Origin: Kutzneria sp044547355
GTDB lineage: Bacteria; Actinomycetota; Actinomycetes; Mycobacteriales; Pseudonocardiaceae
Length of the DNA: 64,000 bases
Assembly: GCF_044547355.1 (NCBI RefSeq)
Contig: NZ_JBIUAG010000010.1
Location: 248,001 to 312,000, forward strand
Direction of reading: 5' to 3'
Notes under the pieces: generated by a model
What the model saw: the letters and a program-made list of their open reading frames with translations, nothing else
The model's database searches: none
Told to the model about the DNA's origin: nothing
Position numbers and translations under genes: made by a program
Shown: positions 17,465 to 25,033 of the stretch, piece by piece
Numbering within the stretch: the stretch's first letter is position 1
How the letters are laid out: the number at the start of each line of letters is the position of its first letter

Positions 17465-19374
17465 TGTGTTGCCTTCCTGTCCAGCACGGTCCAACCGCCC
17501 GCGTGCTCCTGCTTGCCGCGCATCCGGTCCTCTTGTTCCTTGGCTTTCCGCACACCCAGCTGATAACTGGACAACCGTCGCCGCATGTGCGCCGGGTCGC
17601 GCTCGACCGCCCTGATCTGCGTCGGCGCGTCCGGAGGTGGCTCGCCGCCCGCGATGGCCTGTTGCAGGTGTGTGCCCTGCCGTCGCATCGGCAGCCCGTC
17701 TTCGGTGTATGTGTAGGAGTTCGTCTCCGACTCGGCCGGCCGGCCGTTCTCGCCGGGCGGCGAGGTCCCCGCCGGTGGCGAGGGGTCGTCCGCCGCGCCC
17801 CGGGCCCTGAACCATCGGGAGGCCACTCGCGCGTCTCGGTCGTCGTCCTGGAGGGCGGGTTCGCGAAGGGGTGTCGGCACGAGTTCGTCGGGATCCTGCG
17901 CCTCGGTCCGTACGGCCGACGGCTCGCCGGCCCGGTCGACGAGCGCCCTCGGCGGCTGCTCGTTCGGGGCCACGGTGGCTTGTTCGGCCGCGCGTCCGCC
18001 GGGCACCCGCACCGGCAGGTCCACCGGCACGTCCGCGTGCGTCCGCTCGATGCGTTCGGCGTCGGAGACCGCCGAGACCCGGCGCCCACGCGCGGTGTCG
18101 CGTTCGGTCCGCCACGCCTGAGACGTGCTGTACCAGGACGACATCTGGCGTGGGGTCGAGGGGGCCTCCCGCACGGCGCGAGCGGCGGCGGGACGCCGCA
18201 GGCTCGTCGTGACCGCCACCGCGGACCCGCCGAGCTTGCCTCGCTTCGCGCCGCGGCCGGCCCTCCTGGAGTCGCCGGGCAGCATCGCGCGCACCGCGTC
18301 CTCCTCCAGCAGCACCGAACTGGGCACCGACACGAGCGCCGAGACGCCCTCGACGTCGTCGCCGCCGAACAGCTCCACCTTGAAGCCGTTGCGACCGGCG
18401 AGCCGGCCGACCACGAACAGGCCGACCCGGCGCGACCGGGCGATCTCCACCGACCCCAGCCTCGTCAGCTGCTCGTTCACCCGGTGGATGTCCTTGTCGG
18501 ACATGCCGATTCCGTTGTCGAACACGCCGATCGACAGCCCTTGGCGCCGCCCGAGCTCGGCGTTGATGGTTACCTCCTTGTCCGGAGGGCTGAATGTCGT
18601 GGCGTTGTCCAGCAGCTCGGCGATGATCCGGATGAGATCTCCGGCCGCGGTGTTGGAGATCCGCACCGACGGCGTGCCGAGCACCCGGATCTTCTGGTAC
18701 TTGTCCACCTCCGACATCGCCGCGCGGAACACGTCGGCGATCGTCACCGGGTTCTTGGTGGCCCGAACCAGTTCGGTTCCGGCCAGCACCAACACGTTCT
18801 CGCTGTGGCGGCGCATCCGCGTCATGAGGTGGTCGAGCTGGAAGAACAGGTGCATGTCCTCGGGCGACCGGTTGCCCTGCTCCAACCGCTCGATCACCTG
18901 CAACTGCCGCTGTAGCAGGCTCTGCGTGCGGCGGAACATGTTGACGAACACCTCGGAGTAGCCCAGCCGCAGGTCCTCGTGCTCCGCCGCCATCCGCAAC
19001 GCGGTCGCGCAGGCGTCCTCGATCCGGCCGGTCAGCCGGGCGAGCCCGGCGTCCGAGAAGACCGGCAGCTGCCTGCGGAATCCCTCGATGTCCCGGCTCC
19101 GGACGGCTTCGGCCAGCATCTCGGTCAGCGGCTGTCCCGCGAGCGAGTCGATCTCGCCGCGCAGCGTGGCGTTCGAGCTCGCCAGCCTTCGCTGGCACAC
19201 GACGATCACCGCGCCCGCGCCGAGACCTCCGACCGCGGTCAGCAGGGCCGCCGGCCACAGCCACCCGCCGTGCAGAAGCACAGCCATGGTCATGAGGATC
19301 ACCACCGCGACCGGCACGACCACGAGAACGGCGATTCCGATGCTCGGCGGCGCCGACCCCGACTGCCTGCCCAT
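17461..19374 (-). CDS. cvnA: Conservon sensor ATPase / histidine-kinase-like protein (CvnA-like)
   Basis: 637 residues from ATG 19374 (GGGAGG five bases upstream; an ATG at 19398 overlapping the DUF742 gene is an alternative). Two membrane segments lie at ~12-65, with almost no extracytoplasmic loop, unlike the NIT-domain sensors of many CvnA proteins. A HATPase_c domain follows at ~205-360: N-box 'IIAELLDNATTFSPP', G1 box VFDNGIGMS. No clear phospho-accepting His box is seen, in keeping with the family. The C-terminal ~250 residues are low-complexity, charged and probably disordered. With so little external sensing domain, the input may come from neighbouring membrane redox proteins (inference). 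Confidence 0.88.
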   Translation of the reverse strand: MGRQSGSAPPSIGIAVLVVVPVAVVILMTMAVLLHGGWLWPAALLTAVGGLGAGAVIVVCQRRLASSNATLRGEIDSLAGQPLTEMLAEAVRSRDIEGFRRQLPVFSDAGLARLTGRIEDACATALRMAAEHEDLRLGYSEVFVNMFRRTQSLLQRQLQVIERLEQGNRSPEDMHLFFQLDHLMTRMRRHSENVLVLAGTELVRATKNPVTIADVFRAAMSEVDKYQKIRVLGTPSVRISNTAAGDLIRIIAELLDNATTFSPPDKEVTINAELGRRQGLSIGVFDNGIGMSDKDIHRVNEQLTRLGSVEIARSRRVGLFVVGRLAGRNGFKVELFGGDDVEGVSALVSVPSSVLLEEDAVRAMLPGDSRRAGRGAKRGKLGGSAVAVTTSLRRPAAARAVREAPSTPRQMSSWYSTSQAWRTERDTARGRRVSAVSDAERIERTHADVPVDLPVRVPGGRAAEQATVAPNEQPPRALVDRAGEPSAVRTEAQDPDELVPTPLREPALQDDDRDARVASRWFRARGAADDPSPPAGTSPPGENGRPAESETNSYTYTEDGLPMRRQGTHLQQAIAGGEPPPDAPTQIRAVERDPAHMRRRLSSYQLGVRKAKEQEDRMRGKQEHAGGWTVLDRKATQ

Positions 19375-19394
19375 GGTGCCTCCCTTCTCCGCGC

Positions 19395-20072
19395 TCATCG
19401 GGCGTCGGAAAGTCGGTCGAGCCCCGAATAGACGCGCCGCAGCAGATCCAGCGACGGCAGACCGGCCACAGTGGACATCGTCCGGTGCACGCGCAGGTAT
19501 CCCCTGTCGATGCTTTCGCTGACGATCGTGCGGGTCAGCCCGAGCGGCGCCGAGATCGCCACCGCGACCTCGGCGACCGACTGCGGCACCACACACACCC
19601 GGCAGATGTGCCGCTGGTCCTCCGTCAGTTCCCTGACCGGCAGGGACGCGTACGGACGGGTGAGCTCGACCAGCGTCTCGAACTCGAGCTCGTGCCCGAC
19701 CTCGGCCCGGCCGTTCGACCGCACGTACGGCCGGATGATCGCGGAATCCTCCAACTCGGGCGCCGGCTCGGGCTCCGGCTCGGTCGCCGCCAGTCCGTTC
19801 GACGGCATCAGGCACCCCTTGCGCAAGCCCACGCCGTCCTCCTCCAGCAGCACCTTGATCGGCACCAGCTCGGTCAGCGCCTCGACGACGATCGCGCCCT
19901 GGGACCCGCCGTCGGAATCCTCGGTGGGGGCCCGGTCCCGGAAGTCGTGCTCGGCCCACTCGCGGTAGTCGGCCCAGCCGCCGTACCGAACCGGGTCGGG
20001 TGGGATGGTGTTGCGTTGGCTCGGCGGGGTCGGGGACCGTTGCCACGACGCCGCTGTCTCCCGGTGCGTCAT
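19395..20072 (-). CDS. cvnC: Conservon DUF742 protein (CvnC-like), N-terminally extended
   Basis: 225 residues. The DUF742 domain occupies the C-terminal ~120 residues (IIRPYVRSNGRAE, 'FETLVELTRPYASLPVREL', winged-helix-like 'SVAEVAVAISAPLGLTRTIV', RGYLRVHRT). Typical CvnC proteins are ~120 residues, so the first ~100 residues are an added, Pro/Glu-rich segment (EPEPEPAPELE). Start at 20072 follows GGAGGG and overlaps the upstream small secreted gene (ATGA). Its place before cvnA, rather than between cvnB and cvnD, is atypical. Confidence 0.85.
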   Translation of the reverse strand: MTHRETAASWQRSPTPPSQRNTIPPDPVRYGGWADYREWAEHDFRDRAPTEDSDGGSQGAIVVEALTELVPIKVLLEEDGVGLRKGCLMPSNGLAATEPEPEPAPELEDSAIIRPYVRSNGRAEVGHELEFETLVELTRPYASLPVRELTEDQRHICRVCVVPQSVAEVAVAISAPLGLTRTIVSESIDRGYLRVHRTMSTVAGLPSLDLLRRVYSGLDRLSDAR

Positions 20073-20347
20073 CTGCCCTCCGTCGCGTGATCGGTTCGCA
20101 TGCCCGTCCCCGGCCCGGACAGTGGCCACTTGGCGTCGAATCCGTTCGCGGGAACCGGCGCCAGCAGTCTTCGCTGCGGTTCCCGGTAGGGCAGCGCAAC
20201 GGTGACCTGCAAGGGATGCGGTGAGTCCGCGGTGAGGACCGGGACCACGGTGGTGAGCGAGGAGAAGTTGGGCGCCTGTGCGACCGCGACCGCGAGAAAG
20301 CCGACCAGCGCGAGCGTGGCGAGGAGCATGAACGTCTTCGGGTGCAC
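20069..20347 (-). CDS. Small secreted or membrane-anchored protein, unknown function
   Basis: 92 residues. The N-terminus is a signal/anchor sequence ('MLLATLALVGFLAVAVAQA') followed by ~65 polar residues with no Cys and no recognised domain. It lies between the FAD reductase and the DUF742 gene (16-base gap upstream, ATGA overlap downstream), so it belongs to the redox operon. It might be an extracytoplasmic input or stabiliser for the conservon kinase, which lacks its own sensor loop; this is inference. Confidence 0.6.
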   Translation of the reverse strand: MHPKTFMLLATLALVGFLAVAVAQAPNFSSLTTVVPVLTADSPHPLQVTVALPYREPQRRLLAPVPANGFDAKWPLSGPGTGMRTDHATEGR

Positions 20348-20363
20348 GACGGACTCCCTTCCG

Positions 20364-21593
20364 CTATCGCCGGCCGGCCAGTTGCGCGGGCCGCGGGCGC
20401 GCCCCCGCGGTCACCAGTGCCTTGTTCTGCAACTCCTTGGCGTAGTTCAGGACGGCCGCCGAGCGGTCGAAGCCGATGACGCCGGCCAGCTCCCCCTCGA
20501 GCAGATAGCCGGTCAGCGACCGCTCCGAAGTGGACGCCGGGTCGAGCGAGACGCGTTCGGTGCCGACCGCGGGCATGCCCGCCGCCTGGATGCGCAGGCC
20601 GTGCTGCTCCGACCAGAACCGGGGGATCGGGGTGAACGGCGAGGCCGACTCCCGCCCGCTCAACAGGCTTTCCGCCGCGGCCCGGCCCATCTCGATCGCG
20701 TTCGTCCAGTGTTCGACCCGCCGCGGCGTGGTGTCGAACCGCAGGTTCGGCCAGGACGCGACGTCGCCGGCGGCGACCACGTCCTCCATTCCCCGGACAT
20801 GGCAGGTGCTCTCGCACACCACGCCGTTGTCCAGCGTGGCCCCGGAGTCCCGCAGCCACGACACGGCCGGGGCGGATCCGATCGCGACGATCACGCAGGC
20901 GGCGCTCAGGCTTCGCCCGCTGGACAGCAGCAGATCGATCCGCGCCGAGCCCGCGGCCCATGACTCCACCTTCACCCCGAGTTCCAGCCGGACCCGGTTG
21001 CGCCGGTGCAGATCCGTCAGCCGCGTCGCCAGGTCGCTGTCGAGCAGGTTGCTCATCAGCGCACTCGCGCGGCCCACGACCGTGACCGGGTGGTCCATGT
21101 GGCGCAGACTCGACGCCACTTCGCAGCCGATGAAGCCGGTGCCGATCACCACGACCTGCTCGCGGGAGCCGTCCAGCAGCTGACGCAGGCGTCGGGTGTC
21201 GGCGCGGGTGCGGATCACGGCGGCGCGCGGATGCCCGTTGAGGCCACCGGGATGTCGGCGCGGCTCGACCCCGCTGGCGATGATCAGCCCGTCGTAGTCG
21301 AGCTCCTCGCCACCGGGCAGATGCACGATCCGGCGGCGCGAATCCAGCTGGGAGACCGAGGTGTTCAGCCGCCAGGTCGCGTCCAGGTCGTCGGCCGGCG
21401 CGGTCAGGACGTCCTTGGCCGCCAGCTCGCCGGTGAGGAACTGCTTGGACAGCGACGGGCGGTGCACCGGCAGCGTCGGCTCGGCGCCGATGATGACGAT
21501 CTCGCCGTCGAACCCGAGCTCCCGTAACCGTTCCGCCGAACACAGGCCGGCGATGCCCGCCCCGACGACGACGATCCGCGGCAAGTCGCTCAT
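20364..21593 (-). CDS. FAD-dependent ferredoxin reductase (pyridine nucleotide-disulfide type)
   Basis: 409 residues. FAD-binding GxGxxG at the N-terminus (VVVGAGIAGLCSAERLRELG), substrate strand LPVHRPSLSK typical of ferredoxin/rubredoxin reductases, second Rossmann motif 'VVVIGTGFIGCEVASSL' for NAD(P)H at ~155, and the FAD segment 'MEDVVAAGDVASWPN' at ~285. No redox-active CxxxxC, which fits the ferredoxin-reductase branch (as in P450 systems). It is coupled to the membrane heme/ferredoxin protein by an ATGA overlap, so it probably passes electrons from NAD(P)H to that ferredoxin domain, and possibly to the P450 at 25034. Confidence 0.88.
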   Translation of the reverse strand: MSDLPRIVVVGAGIAGLCSAERLRELGFDGEIVIIGAEPTLPVHRPSLSKQFLTGELAAKDVLTAPADDLDATWRLNTSVSQLDSRRRIVHLPGGEELDYDGLIIASGVEPRRHPGGLNGHPRAAVIRTRADTRRLRQLLDGSREQVVVIGTGFIGCEVASSLRHMDHPVTVVGRASALMSNLLDSDLATRLTDLHRRNRVRLELGVKVESWAAGSARIDLLLSSGRSLSAACVIVAIGSAPAVSWLRDSGATLDNGVVCESTCHVRGMEDVVAAGDVASWPNLRFDTTPRRVEHWTNAIEMGRAAAESLLSGRESASPFTPIPRFWSEQHGLRIQAAGMPAVGTERVSLDPASTSERSLTGYLLEGELAGVIGFDRSAAVLNYAKELQNKALVTAGARPRPAQLAGRR

Positions 21594-22423
21594 GATGCCT
21601 TCCCCGTGACCTCGATTGCCCGCATGGGGCAGGACCTGGCGGCCGAGAGCACGTCCAGATTCCGCGACACCTCGGGGCTCTGCCGGTAGGCGAGCCGCCC
21701 GTCCTCGCGCAGCTGGAACACGTCCGGCGCCTCTGACTGGCAGAAGCCGTAGCGGTGGCAGCGCTGGTTGTCGACGCTGACGCTCAGCGGCTCCGCCTTG
21801 TCGATCGGCTTCACCGCGGCGGTGTCGCTGTCGATGAGGCCGATCCGCGCCAGCGCCCTGGTCGGCAGGAACCTGACCGCGGCCAGCGTGAGCGCCGGGG
21901 CGGACACCGTGATGCCGGCCAGCCACAGCAGCTCGAAGTTGGCGTTGGCCCAGGCGCCCCACCACGCGTGGGCGACGGCGAGGGTGAAGACCACATACGC
22001 GGTCTGGTGGAACCGCAACCAGTTCCGGTAGCGGAACACCCGGTGCATCCCCGCGGTCACGATGATCGCCACCAGCAGGTCGAAGGCGATGATGCCGATC
22101 GCGTGCCGCAGGTAGCCGTCGAGAAACGGGATGAACACCTGCGCCCCGACCACGAGCTGCTCGTCCAGGAACCAGAACCCGAAGGCGTGCACCGCGGCCG
22201 TGGCCAGGGTGAAGGTGGCGAGCATGGAGTGTCCGCTGCGCAGCGCGTGGTGGCCGGTGAAGCGCCGGATCCAGCCGGTGGAGGTGAAGATCCCCCAGCA
22301 CAGCGTCAGGCACAGCGACAGGTAGGACAGTCGTGCGGAGAAGGCGACCACGCTGCGCACACCGGTGTCGTTGCCGGTGTAGCCGGCCGCGATGACCGTC
22401 TCATGTAGACTCGTCAGACCCAT
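21590..22423 (-). CDS. Ferric-reductase-like heme membrane protein fused to a ferredoxin
   Basis: 277 residues. Residues ~20-195 form a ferric-reductase-like transmembrane domain with paired heme-ligand His candidates (GHSML and AVHAF; RFHQTAY and VAHAWW). The C-terminal ~70 residues are a small ferredoxin with C-x5-C (CHRYGFC) plus a distal SCP, the three-Cys pattern of [3Fe-4S] ferredoxins that partner P450s. Fusion of a cytochrome-b-like membrane domain to such a ferredoxin, with no FAD/NAD domain of its own, is notable; the next gene encodes that reductase separately. It starts within the end of the DUF4142 gene (10-base overlap). Probable role: transmembrane electron transfer. Confidence 0.85.
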   Translation of the reverse strand: MGLTSLHETVIAAGYTGNDTGVRSVVAFSARLSYLSLCLTLCWGIFTSTGWIRRFTGHHALRSGHSMLATFTLATAAVHAFGFWFLDEQLVVGAQVFIPFLDGYLRHAIGIIAFDLLVAIIVTAGMHRVFRYRNWLRFHQTAYVVFTLAVAHAWWGAWANANFELLWLAGITVSAPALTLAAVRFLPTRALARIGLIDSDTAAVKPIDKAEPLSVSVDNQRCHRYGFCQSEAPDVFQLREDGRLAYRQSPEVSRNLDVLSAARSCPMRAIEVTGKAS

Positions 22424-23211
22424 TGCGGGGCCTCCTCTTCTTCCTCGGCGGCTTCGGCGGGCCGCACTCGCGAGCCCAGCCGGACGAGGACCAGCGTGGC
22501 GAGCCCCAGCGCGGCGGCCAGGACGACGCCGAGCCCGACGTCCGTCGGCGACGGCGCCGACTGGTACTGCGCGTCCGTTCCGGAGTGCACGGCCAGCGCG
22601 TCGTAGGTCGCGAGCCCGGTGCTCTCCAACAAGGCCATGTGCCGCGAGACGTACTCCGCGGCGATCACCGCCATCGAGCGGATGACGTCGTTCTGCGTCG
22701 TGGACCGGACCGTCGTGATGGCCATGTAGACCGTGCCGTGCGCGGCCCTGGTCAGGTTGACGTAGGCCCGGTCGAGTTGGTCGCCGCGGGCCGCCCTGAT
22801 CTCGTCCAGCCACCCGTTCTGCTGTGGGGTGGGGGCTTGGGGCAGTTGAACCCCGACCCGGGCCGCCGCGGCGACGTCGATCTCGTTCAGGACATGGTGT
22901 TCCTGGGCGAGTTGGGCCGCCACCTTGCGCACCGCCGGGTTCGTGCTGCGGCGGGCGACGTCCTCGCTCGCCGGGCCCTCCCACAGGCCGGCCTGGGCCA
23001 CCGCCACGAGCAGCTTGATGTCGGCCGGGTACAGCGGGCCGTACTGCGAGCTCAGCGTGGTGTCCTTGCGCAGGGCCTCGCCCGGCACCTCGCCGTACCA
23101 GCCGCCGGTCGCGGAGACGCCGCAGGAGGCGAGCGTCAGGGTGGCCGTGACGACCAACAGCAGCCGCGTCGCCCGCCGGGCCCACTTCGCGGCACGTGAG
23201 AAGCAGGGCAT
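22414..23211 (-). CDS. DUF4142 (ferritin-like helical) exported protein
   Basis: 265 residues from ATG 23211, which follows GGAGG. A lipobox-like signal (TLTLASC) near residue 25 suggests a lipoprotein, and a second membrane segment lies near the C-terminus (~'LGVVLAAALGLATLVLV'). Between them is the helical DUF4142 domain ('DIKLLVAVAQAGLWEG', 'VRKVAAQLAQEHHVLNEIDV') with His pairs of the type seen in this family. It is the first gene of the redox operon, so an extracytoplasmic sensing or metal/oxidant-binding role is plausible but unproven. Confidence 0.78.
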   Translation of the reverse strand: MPCFSRAAKWARRATRLLLVVTATLTLASCGVSATGGWYGEVPGEALRKDTTLSSQYGPLYPADIKLLVAVAQAGLWEGPASEDVARRSTNPAVRKVAAQLAQEHHVLNEIDVAAAARVGVQLPQAPTPQQNGWLDEIRAARGDQLDRAYVNLTRAAHGTVYMAITTVRSTTQNDVIRSMAVIAAEYVSRHMALLESTGLATYDALAVHSGTDAQYQSAPSPTDVGLGVVLAAALGLATLVLVRLGSRVRPAEAAEEEEEAPQWV

Positions 23212-23353
23212 CCGTCCTCCGTTCCGCGAGTTTGCGTCCGACTTCCTGATGGCATCGAGTAGACGCTCAGTGCGCTTTCGATGGAATAGAGATTCCCTCT
23301 TTTGTCGCCTCATGGTCCCGATCGTGCCGCTGCTGAAATGTGGGCACAGAAAA

Positions 23354-23387
23354 AGCGTCTCCGCAGGTCAAACCCTGCGGAGACGCT
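23354..23387 (-). terminator. Intrinsic terminator of the upstream LuxR gene
   Basis: On the minus strand a 14-base perfect stem (arms 23374-23387 and 23354-23367, half AGCGTCTCCGCAGG) with a six-base loop is followed by TTTTTCTGTG. This is a classic rho-independent terminator placed ~35 bases after the LuxR gene stop at 23421, so the redox operon must have its own promoter between 23212 and 23353. Confidence 0.85.
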
Positions 23388-23420
23388 CATGGTGAAACGT
23401 TCTCGAAGTCTATCGACGCA

Positions 23421-24047
23421 TCATGTCACCGCGCCGGCCCTCAACGCATAAGCGACGGCATGTGAGTGGTTGTTCACACCGAGTCTGTGCATCAAACGGT
23501 GTAATGTCGTCCGGACGACTCGGTCCGGACATCCGATTCTCGCCGCGATTTCGTCGATAGCCAGCCCATCCGCGACCTGGCCAAGCACGTCGCGTTCGCG
23601 CGCGTCCAGCAGGGACATCGACAGGCCGTGCACGTCCAGCACGGTCGACCGCAGCTCGTCGAGCTGGCCCAACAGCGCCGCCTGTAGGTCGGCCGGCAGC
23701 AGTGAGACGCCCCTGGTCGCTCCGGTCACGGCGGCGACCAACATCGCCGCGGTGGCCGACGACGCGGGCACGACGCTCTTCACGCCGAGGCGCACCGCCA
23801 GCAGCACGCTGTCGGCGTCGAACTGGTCTGTCACTACCACGCACGCCCACCTCGCGCCGCTCCGCTGCCGATTGCTCGCGTGCAGCACGGCGGGCCCCAC
23901 CGCTCGTTCCGCGAGCACCGTGACATCGACCTCACGGCCGCTGTCCTCGGTGCGAACCTCAAGCTCCGAGCAGGCGCCGAGCATCGCGCCGATCCCCATG
24001 CGAACGAGCGGATCCGATGCTCGAACCAGCACCTGAGTCCGGCTCAT
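23421..24047 (-). CDS. LuxR-type regulator, paralogue of the 14713 gene
   Basis: 208 residues. C-terminal LuxR helix-turn-helix at ~145-205 (LDARERDVLGQVADGLA, 'IGCPDRVVRTTLHRLMHRLG', then HAVAYALRAGAVT). The N-terminal half begins like a receiver ('VLVRASDPLVRMGIGAML') but the strand expected to carry the phospho-acceptor reads VDVTVLAERA, without Asp in the usual place. The resemblance to the protein at 14713-15336, in both halves and in the last residues, marks them as paralogues standing at the two ends of the redox operon. Its own terminator separates it from that operon. Confidence 0.8.
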   Translation of the reverse strand: MSRTQVLVRASDPLVRMGIGAMLGACSELEVRTEDSGREVDVTVLAERAVGPAVLHASNRQRSGARWACVVVTDQFDADSVLLAVRLGVKSVVPASSATAAMLVAAVTGATRGVSLLPADLQAALLGQLDELRSTVLDVHGLSMSLLDARERDVLGQVADGLAIDEIAARIGCPDRVVRTTLHRLMHRLGVNNHSHAVAYALRAGAVT

Positions 24048-24169
24048 CGTCCCTCCCTCGCTCGTGGTCCGCCCAGCCTGACTCCACCGACTTCATTTTT
24101 TCTCCGAGCGTCTCCGTGGGGCCGTCGAGCACGACGTCGCACGCCCGACGATGGCCCCGATTCCGGATC

Positions 24170-24340
24170 GCCGCCACCGCCGGGCAACCGGGTGACCAAA
24201 GCGGTGATCGCCGCCCGCAGTTCGGTCCGGGCCAGGGTGGCGCCGAGGCAGAAGCGCACACGGTGGCTGAAGCTGAGGTGCGCCGAGGCGTTGGCCCGGG
24301 TGATGTCGAGCTGGTCGGACTCGCTGGCAGCGTTGTGGCC
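24170..24340 (-). pseudogene. Cytochrome P450 C-terminal remnant
   Basis: The minus-strand frame reads SDQLDITRANASAHLSFSHR and RFCLGATLARTEL, then AAITALVTRLPGG. This matches the heme-binding end of a bacterial P450 (D-ITR, HL-FG-G-H-CLGA-LAR-E). The heme loop is damaged: FxxGxHxC has become FSHRVRFC. No N-terminal two-thirds are present. It lies upstream of the intact P450 at 25034, on the opposite strand, so it is a separate relic. Confidence 0.7.
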
Positions 24341-24526
24341 TGCTTCGTCATGCGGGAGGCGAACCGGTCCGAGCGCAGCGCGTGGTTCCTCAGGTTCGAC
24401 GGCTGTAGCCGATCAGAGGCCGAGCGGATCGGGCCGGCCCGTGACGCCGCGAAAGCGCTCGTGAGGATTGCTCACAATCTTGCGCGGGCCGAGGTCGAGC
24501 ACACCCGCCGGCGGGCCAGGTGATTT

Positions 24527-24652
24527 GTGGCCGGTCAACCGAATGGCGGTCGGTCCTGCTGCGCCGACGGGCCAGAGGGTGAGCGCGCCGTCGTTGTCGC
24601 CGACGGCCGGCAGCGAGCCGGCCTCGGCGATCGACGTCACGGCGGCGTAACG
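24527..24652 (-). pseudogene. Possible WD40-repeat relic
   Basis: The minus-strand frame contains RYAAVTSIAEAG, then 'PAVGDNDGALTLWPV' and IRLTGH, which resembles one WD40 blade (V-G-DGxLxLW..., then LTGH). No start or further blades are visible. The remaining parts of the 24048-24779 gap show no intact gene. Tentative. Confidence 0.25.
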
Positions 24653-24779
24653 GGCTGACACCGTGCCCAACAGCCGCACCCCCGTTTGGATCGACGCCAC
24701 CCCTCGTGGGACAACGGCTGTTCCAGCCGCTGGCACGGGAGTGGTCACCGCACTCGGCGACCGGCTATTGCTGGTAACC

Positions 24780-25022
24780 ATGACCACGACCGAGACGACT
24801 GCGGCGGCGCTACAGCGGCTGCTGGCCAAGCCGGAGTTCCGGCTGCCGGCCGGTATCACGCCGGTCGAGCGTGAAAAGCAGGCCGGTGACCTGGTCCGGC
24901 GGCTACTCGCCGGCCCCGTCGGGATGACGGACGACCTGGCCGGCATTCATTCGGCCGACCTGCTGCCGCTGTTGTCCGCCCGGTTCAACTTGGTCACGGG
25001 CTCGCTGACCCGGCGCCTGTGA
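24780..25022 (+). CDS. Small protein leading the PKS-like operon, unknown function
   Basis: 80 residues from ATG 24780. No recognised family; mainly helical and Leu/Ala-rich with an amphipathic look ('LPAGITPVEREKQAGDLVRR'). Its stop overlaps a GTG that could start the P450 gene, so it is probably the first gene of the operon. It could be a truncated domain or a docking/regulatory peptide. A longer upstream extension of the frame is open but carries no ribosome site. Confidence 0.5.
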   Translation: MTTTETTAAALQRLLAKPEFRLPAGITPVEREKQAGDLVRRLLAGPVGMTDDLAGIHSADLLPLLSARFNLVTGSLTRRL

Positions 25023-25033
25023 ACGAGAGGGGC

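Noticed and set aside
19375..21543. Upstream extension of the CvnA frame across the DUF742 and reductase genes
   Set aside because: No domain content, and an SD (GGGAGG) with a membrane-segment start lies at 19374.
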